NCBI GenBank assembly: GCA_030512335.1
Contig: JAULSU010000006.1
Coordinates: 2,790,001-2,854,000 of the forward strand
From: Immersiella caudata
Taxonomy: Eukaryota; Ascomycota; Sordariomycetes; Sordariales; Lasiosphaeriaceae
Direction of reading: 5' to 3'
Length of the DNA: 64,000 bases
Shown here: one piece after another, positions 57,047 through 64,000 of the stretch
Layout of the letters: each line of letters starts with the position of its first letter
Position numbering within the stretch: position 1 is the first letter of the stretch
Translations under genes and position numbers: made by a program
The notes under the pieces: model-generated
Told to the model about the DNA's origin: nothing
The model's database searches: none
The model's input: the letters and a program-made list of their open reading frames with translations, nothing else

Positions 57047-60000
57047 CGAGGGTATTTCGCGGTAGGACGTGTCAAGATGCTCTCGTGGTCGTCTGCCAAG
57101 CTGATCAAGACTGCCAGTTGTTGGGATGCCGCTGCAAGATAAGGAGCGGTTAGCTGCCGCGATGAGGGGAATGAAAAGCTGGGAGCTCCTAGCTCATAGG
57201 CCAGCTGCGACGAACGGGTGGACGAACCTTTGCCGATTGACAGGCTCACCCGCTTCCATAGCGGGTCTCTTGCAATGGATGGCGTCAAAACCTCAAGATG
57301 AGCTCTACCAGCCCATCTACTTAGTGTCGAGGTCGTCGGGTCGGGTTCGTTACGGGCTCGTATTCTCTGGCCCCCGGCGCGGATAATGATGATTGGCTTC
57401 GAGGTTGATATTGGTCACCGGGGTGCCAATTGATAGCTCTGTCGTGACAAAGACGGCGTGCGGCGAGTAAGAGGGCGTGGTGGTTCCCCTTTTTGTGCTC
57501 TGTGGGTGCACGTTTGATTACATCAACCCGCGATGGGCGACTGTGGCGGGAGGCAACGGGCGGCAGCTTTGGTCGGGTGCAAGCGATGTTCCGACTGCGA
57601 CTGGATGCAGAGATGACGTCTCTGCATCAAGCCGTACCAAAAACAAAAAAAAGCTCGCGGGGATTTTCGGTCTCCTTTTACGCTTCCTCGGCCCTGACGT
57701 GGTTCAATCGGCCTTGTCTCCTAAAGTGGCCCTTTTCCTTTTTTGCTCGTGTCCTGATCCGGGCTGCGGCCAAGCGTTTGGAGCTCCCTGCCTCTCCAAA
57801 CCGGGTTCCGACAAACTTCTATGCCGTGTCGACTGTCGCAGATCGGACGAACAACCGCGGAAATGGGGTGCGGTTATCTGGTTGGCCGAGGGCAGCAAAT
57901 GCGAGGACGCATGCAGAGTGGCAGCGGTGCTCTGTGGCAGGCTATCGTACGCGCTGGGGGCAGCGTCGATGATGGGTCGGCGGACGACGTCAGAAGTCGG
58001 GGGTGTGGGGTGGGAAAGTGGGAGAAGGAGGAAAGGAGGGAACGAGATCGGGTTGGCGAGGGCAGATGCTGATAATTAAGAGAGTCACAGGGCAGCAAAC
58101 TAATGAGCTGCAGGCCGGCGAGCTGTGTGTCTGTGGACTGGTCTGCCGTCTGGTAGGCCGGCCGGGATGGCAAGTTGGGGGGTGGGCAGGAGCTCGGAGA
58201 AAAAAAGAGGGCTTGCGAGAGGAGACGACCTCAGACGAGAGGGTACGGAGCACGGCAGCACGCGTACGAAGTACTAAGCACGGTACGGCGTGGTGGGCAA
58301 GGTAGGTTCGCAAGGAGGAAGACAAGAGGCGGGCGGACGGGCAGGCAGGAAGGCCAAGGCAGGTGGAAGTCACCTCCACCGATGGGCCAGGGAGGGGGAT
58401 GATGGCAGGGACGAAGCAAATGCGCACGCCGGCTTCACCAGACTGCAACGCTGACTGCTGTTGGCAGATTGCAAAATACCTGGGACGGCATGGGCATGGG
58501 GCCTCTGGGACGGTGCCTGATGTGACTGGCAGATGGCCGCACCATCTTCCACGATCGCATCCGGCGCAAGGGTGCCAGATTTGGGCCGAGGGGGGTTCGG
58601 GGGTAGGTCTGGGGGCCCTGGGGGCCATCTGGGACGCGAGGCAATGGAGCTGCAGCCCAGATTTCCTGATGAGATTGGCTGTGGGTGGGGGAAGGAACGA
58701 AGGAAGGCAGGGAGGGCAGCGGGGAGCTTCGAGGGCGCCCCCCGTTGGCGCGGGAAAGAGGGGCGCGAATCTCGAGCTAAGTGGACGCTGGGACGCTTGG
58801 GGTACCATCGGGCTGGGGCCTTGTCGATGCTGGGATTCTGGCAAGCCAGGACCCTGGTTGTCCGATGCGGTGAGTGGCAGCCCACACCTGGCCGGGGTGC
58901 TTGTATACTGTGCGGTGCTTGATCATCCATGAAACAGTGCGAACTGCGACACAACCGTCATGGCCATGCAATAATCACATAGAGTGCAATCCGCACGAGA
59001 ACGCGTCCTGAGCATACGATGATTGGGTCCAGGCGGCTCAGGTGGACAGCTCGTCGCTGTAACAGTGGGATGCAGCGGCAGAATGGGCTATGTTGATATT
59101 GCTCGCTGGAGCGTGGGCACAGCTGGAAGCCCTGGCATTCCAGCTGGGTGCTGGGTAGGTCGCTTGCCTGTCTACTCCTGCGCTGGGCGCGAAGGGGTTG
59201 AGACGGGCTATTTTTCAAACCTTTGCGTGAGCGCGGAGGCGCTGCCGCGGCCTCGTGGGCCAACCGTGAAGGGTAAGCCCGCATTGGGCAAGCAATGGGA
59301 GGGCTGAGGGCGTGAGAACCACTGCAGGAGATGTCTAACTCCCAGAGAGATTCTGCCCGCGACTCTCCATTGGTGCAAATATGGTCCTCCCCCTTGAGGT
59401 GAAGGATGAAATGACCAGAATGCATAACTTGCATTCGGATGTTGCGTGCTGCCTGGTCCGCAGCTCTTAGTTCAAGACTCCGTGCGCGATGGTAAATAGC
59501 GAGGCGCGGGTCCCTGCCGTGGAAATTTCGAATTCCTGCCCGAGTTCCCTCCAAGACGGCACCGCCGATTTAACGGGTGATCGTGGAAAAGCCACGCTGG
59601 TGACCACACGCTGGCCTGGCGTGCATTCAATATCGGGGCAGGAATTGCATACAGGTAGGTTCGTAACGGAAAATGTGCCTGCTGCCAAATCTGGGGTTTG
59701 GACGGGTGGGTCGGGCGCCACATTCTAGAAGGACTTTGTCTGATTTGCCCCTCTCCATGGGGCACTGGATCGAGATCCAGGGAGCCAGGTAGCACTAGCG
59801 ACAGCCCGCCACAATGGTTGGTCAATCACCTCGTCCAAACGGCGATCCTGCCCGGACGTGGAGAAGAAACGTGGAGCTGCTCTTGGGTCCGGTTTCTGAG
59901 CGCCGCCAGCGCGCGCCGATAGTCTCGCTGCCATCTCTCGTTGGGGCTAAGTGGCATCTCAGCCCGCAAGCTGAACCGGCTTCCAGCTGCCTTGTGCCAC

Positions 60001-63000
60001 CAATGCCAACGCAGCACTCGTGCCCTCAATGGCCAGAGGATGGGGACGGCCGTTGAGACAAAACGCAAAAGCGCTCGCTAACGGGGTGAGAGTCCGTGAT
60101 ATTCCCGAGGGCAGCTGGATCGGCGACAGGTGTCGGCTGCTGGTGAAAGGGTGAGAGATAAGGGGCGGCTGCACATTCCATGTACGCATTTCGAAATCGC
60201 ACAGTCATGCTGGCTGGTGATGCTGAGGTGCTTGTCAATACCTCTGCCAATTGGGAATTGGTGTTGTGGGACCGGCGTGGGACGGCATCGAATCCGGTAT
60301 GGCCGTTATTAGCGTCGATTCTACCATATCCTCTCTCCTTGACAAGTTTGTTAACTTGGAGGTGTTTAGCCCCCGCTAACCCCCAAAAAAATTACCAGCG
60401 GCAAACTCGCTGCGTTGCGAATCTGGTCAGCAACATGGACCTCCCACACCGAGCCGTATCAAGGTTGGTCGGCCATGGTGAGGAGACCCAGCACAGCATC
60501 ATCTTGCGATCCCATGAAACTGGCTTTTGAGCTCCTCCACGTTCCCAGCTACGGCAGCCGAGGCTCCTAGCAATGACCCCATCCGCGACTAGCGATTTGT
60601 CGAATGCGGCTCGCAGCTAGCGATGCAACTTTAGGATGAACACGTGGGCAACCAAGCGCTTTGGGAACTTTTGAATCCTGGGTTTTCGGCTTTTTCATTG
60701 GGTCAAAAACCCAGCAAAGCACCTCCTGTCATCGATCTGACGGATCTGGCCCGTCCCCGCCCGCTCTGCTACCAGAGCAAGGGTGACGAGATGAGTGGCG
60801 GGGCTCCACTGGAGGCACAGAGGCCGCAGTATATACATACGTACAGTGCAGCCGCGCAAGCTTTACAAAGTACTTCCCATATGCGGTTGGGGTGCTCTTC
60901 GCTAATCGAACTGTTGCATCGGGCTTTGGTTTATTGTCGAAACAGAGGACAGATCCGAGGGTGTTTGATGGCGGGACCAGGAGAACAAGCCAACCTGGCC
61001 AGGGCCGAAGGGAGCTCGCCACCTTGCCCAGCCTCCTCGTCTCCTCTAATCCGTAGCAATCCTCCTACCGCCGATTTCTCAACGGGCGAGCAGTGTCATT
61101 GTCCGTGTGTTGTGGAGCAAACTACTGATCCTGTCAATCATCAACCGAAACCACGGCAGAGGAGGAGGTAAACGCCCCCCGAAAGGGATCGAGCGCGCGC
61201 ACCGGAAATGCTCCCAGGTCGGTGTGGATCGCCATCGTCGTTTCACGCAGATCGCTGTTCATCACGTCCCCTGAGGAAATACGCCATGCGTGCCCGCAGC
61301 TGATCGAAACGAGGATCTGCGCTCACTGCGGCGCGCGGTGGGATCTCTGGGGAGGCGTTACTGATGCGACGCTGCGCCGCTCGGCAAATTGGTGACGGCC
61401 TTCGCACACGATGTTGTGCGGATGCTCGAACAGGGATGGGATATTACGTCGATGCAGCGGGGATTCGAAATCTCGCGCCGCTGCAAGCAGTATACGGCCA
61501 CCATCACCGACAACTCCTCCCGTCTCCCCACCCCGATGTGATGTGATCGCAGCGCTGCGTGCCTTCTGAAACCACTAGCCTCCACGGGGCCTGGCCTCGG
61601 TCCAAGCGGATCGATGTTTTGTGCACTGCAAGCACTACGTTGGCATGTGGAGCACTTCTGCCCCAGCTCGCCGACCGAGCAGATTGGTATACAGATTGCG
61701 AAGGCATTGTTGCACCGGTGGGAGGGACATCCGTATCAAAGGCGACACTGGCGAGAGGGCGCAGGATCTGGATCAACAACAGCCTTCTAGTGTGTCCCGT
61801 ACCGCTCGTGACGGCTGTACCGCGTATACGAGATGCTTGGTTGGCGTCCATTTGCAAATTGTTCCTTAATTGATAGCACGGATAGCGCTTCTGGAGTGGG
61901 CAACACGATAGCAACCCCGACGAGTGCAACAGCAGCACCAACGGCCCTTTCGTCATTACCGCTGGGCTCCGCTGTGCCTTCGGCCCTGCTGGGGCCGAAT
62001 CAGGAAAGGCGAATGAGAGATGCGGTGGAGAAGCAATCAATCTGGAATCTCTGGATCGGACCACGCCGTGCCCAGGGTCGCAGCGGACATCATCATTTCG
62101 GCATGGGTATCAACGTGCCCTCCACATTGTTCGAAAGACGAAGGAGCATGGAAAGATCTAAAAATACCATTGCTACGGTGCCGGGGCCAGGCTCGGGGCA
62201 GCGAGCGCAGTGCCCAGCATGCTCCCTCCCCCGTGTGCCTTTCACCTGGAAACACTGTGTAACATTCAACGTGGACGGGTTGGGCCAACCCCCTTTTTAA
62301 ATTGCCAAACGACTTGGCGGCTCTGGCCGAAGGAAATAATGTTTTAGGGTCGGGTGGGGTGCTGAGAGAAGCGGGTTATCGAGCCCCGACCAAAAACCCC
62401 GAGCTAGGCGGAGAAAAGCCGTTGAACAAGACGGAATCTGCGGAGCCCAGTGCGTGCGTGTGGCCCGATGGCGTCAAACACGAACAATTATCGTCCTTTT
62501 GCTTGCCCACCGAAAGTGTGCCCGCCCAATGAACAATGGCGGAAAGCAAACCGAAGGGAGGAAGGAGCAAATCGCTCACCATACCAACAGTGCGGGCGCC
62601 CCTTCAGTTTGGCTATCCCTGTGTTTCCCCGCGACTCCAGCATCCGCCAAGCTCAAAAATCGACTTGATCAGCGACAGGTGACGGATAACGCCCCAACTC
62701 TGGCATCCTCTGTGCCTTGCTTCTCGCGGCCGGCTCAGCATATGCGCAGGACGGAAACGCAAGCGACTCGCGCCCGCAACGCCGCTGGAAGCAGGCCCCG
62801 CGAATTGTGAGTTCTGACCAGCTCCTGTGACAGCAGTCAACCCGCTGCGTTACACAGCGAGGACGCCGGATGGCTCCTGTGGGATTGACAGGAGTGTGGC
62901 GACAGGGATGGTTGTGTGGAGCGGAATTCTCGAAAGTGATCAACCAAGGTTTCATCGCGCTACATTGCAGTAGAGTACTTTCAAAATGGCATCGCTGCGA

Positions 63001-64000
63001 CGCTGCGCTCTGTCCGAATACGTGCGCGTGGTGCGCTCCAACAGCGATCGTCGCCCAACGACAGTCTGCGGGCCGGCAGTTCTACAGCTCAATCGGGCCC
63101 CGATCCGCGCGTGATGGGCTGCCGGCACGACGGACGCGCAGAGGCAGCAGCTGACGTGCCGGTTGCGCGCTGCTCCTGTCACACTGGTGATTGAGCCCGC
63201 TTGCCTGTCCCCGGCCTGCACGCAGCTTGCTCCCCCTCCTGTTGAGTGCATATCCTGATTCAGCCTGGGCGATGCCGACCATCCGTTGACGAGCAACAAA
63301 TGTCCAGTCACATCAACGGGCGAGAAGGGGTGTCAACGACGGCAGCTTCAAGAGCACAATTGCAGGGGTACTTGCATCCCGGTTGCCCTTCTGAACCCCC
63401 CTGCTCAAAACATCGATCGGGAATGGTTCCCTTCTAGGCAAACACATGCCCCCCCAGAAGGGTGCCCAGCATCACGGCCAACGCAGGCCCGAGATGCCCC
63501 GTCGCGCGCCATTGGCTGCGGGAACATAGCCGCGTACCAGATCAGGCGATGACTGCAGGAAATCACATCCCGCGACCTTTCCTCTGGGTTCATCGCTGGG
63601 ATGGTCTCGATGCCATACCGATGTCGCTTCCTTTCGGCCAAACCTGTTGAGGCCAATTCGCCCTGAACACCACTGGTCTGCTGGGGGTCGTCCCGACGCA
63701 AACGTGCGTCGTGCTTGGGCTCGGACATCACAACGGACGGGGGACAAGCATTTGCTCCTGACCGGAACCACGGAATCAACGACAGCTTATCGAAACGGGG
63801 GGATAGTCGCCTACGCCGTCTGCCTGCCGCGTGTCCCCCAGTAGCCAACATTGGGGTTTCGGGCGCTTCGTTGTTCTTCTTCTCGGGTTGAAACCAAAGG
63901 GCACTGTCGGTACACTGTCCCCCATGCAGTTGTTGGGGTCCTCATTGCACTCTCGCATCTCCAGAGGCAGTTTCTCTGATCCATCACGCGCCTGATCGAA
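57047..64000. other. 7-kb gene-free region upstream of the GATA factor
   Basis: No gene family is recognised up to the window edge. The first ~1.5 kb are GC-rich with purine/pyrimidine strand asymmetry, which explains overlapping long frames (for example 57990-58844 on the minus strand, Pro/Ser/Cys-rich with no domain). The rest holds only short frames on all six frames. The region probably contains the GATA gene's promoter and a long 5' leader; I cannot place the transcript start. Confidence 0.5.

Noticed and set aside
57990..58844. 284-codon minus-strand frame upstream of the GATA factor
   Set aside because: Pro/Ser/Cys-rich translation of a strand-asymmetric, C-rich leader. Several other frames are open in the same place, as expected from composition.
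1..64000. Mobile elements, CRISPR arrays, telomeric repeats, dispersed 5S rRNA genes
   Set aside because: I looked for transposase or reverse-transcriptase motifs, regular spacer arrays, TTAGGG tracts and 5S-like sequence and saw none. Extensive RIP-type AT-rich blocks are also absent.

Overview
The window is nuclear DNA from a filamentous ascomycete. It looks like a Sordariomycete, and Sordariales is a reasonable guess from the long intergenic tracts, but I cannot fix the species. The grounds are short GT-AG introns (about 50-65 nt) with CTAAC/CTGAC-type branch sites, GC-rich third codon positions, long unannotatable spacers, and protein families typical of Pezizomycotina: an NsdD/SUB-1-type GATA factor, a CIA84-like PPR protein, a Dsc1/Tul1-type RING ligase and a PSD2-type decarboxylase. 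I see no plasmid, phage, insertion sequence, CRISPR array or secondary-metabolite cluster.

Layout. 0.4-5.2 kb: NAD kinase (+), a degenerate EF-hand protein (+) and a class II (4EHP-like) eIF4E (-). 7.2-11.5 kb: a serine-rich protein with five regularly spaced basic/beta-branched motifs (+) and a short kinesin-3 (+). 13.4-16.0 kb: glyoxalase II (+) facing an unrecognised protein with a hydrophobic N-terminus (-). 18.8-25 kb: mitochondrial EF-Tu (+), ribosomal protein eS29/S29 (-), an ERp38/PDI-D-type disulfide isomerase (+) and a tiny HSBP1-like protein (-). 25.3-33.7 kb: Dsc1-type RING ligase (+) and a two-C2-domain phosphatidylserine decarboxylase (+). 35.6-41.5 kb: a small Ser/Pro-rich protein (-) and a very large MFS transporter gene (-) interrupted by one in-frame TAG. 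42.4-47.1 kb: IMP3 (-), mitoribosomal bS18m (+) and a CIA84-like PPR protein (-). At 47.8 kb there is an intron-containing tRNA-Pro(AGG) (-). From 47.8 to 64.0 kb the only convincing gene is the GATA factor (-), with about 7.8 kb of empty DNA downstream and about 7 kb upstream.

How the genes relate. These are independent eukaryotic transcription units, not an operon. Loose themes are mitochondrial biogenesis (EF-Tu, bS18m, CIA84-like), translation (eIF4E class II, S29, IMP3, tRNA-Pro) and the secretory/lipid system (PDI, Dsc1, PSD2). Several neighbours are divergent over short shared promoters (IMP3/bS18m 334 bp, HSBP1/Dsc1 503 bp) or convergent with under 300 bp between stop codons. Exon boundaries were derived by hand from splice consensus, frame continuity and family motifs. 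They close in frame for every spliced gene listed, but no transcript evidence was available.

I did not find a clearly new multi-gene system. The best leads are the possible SUMO-interaction-motif array at 7.2-8.4 kb, the single-stop interruption of the MFS gene, the gene deserts around the GATA factor, and an unexplained long open frame at 51.2-52.6 kb.
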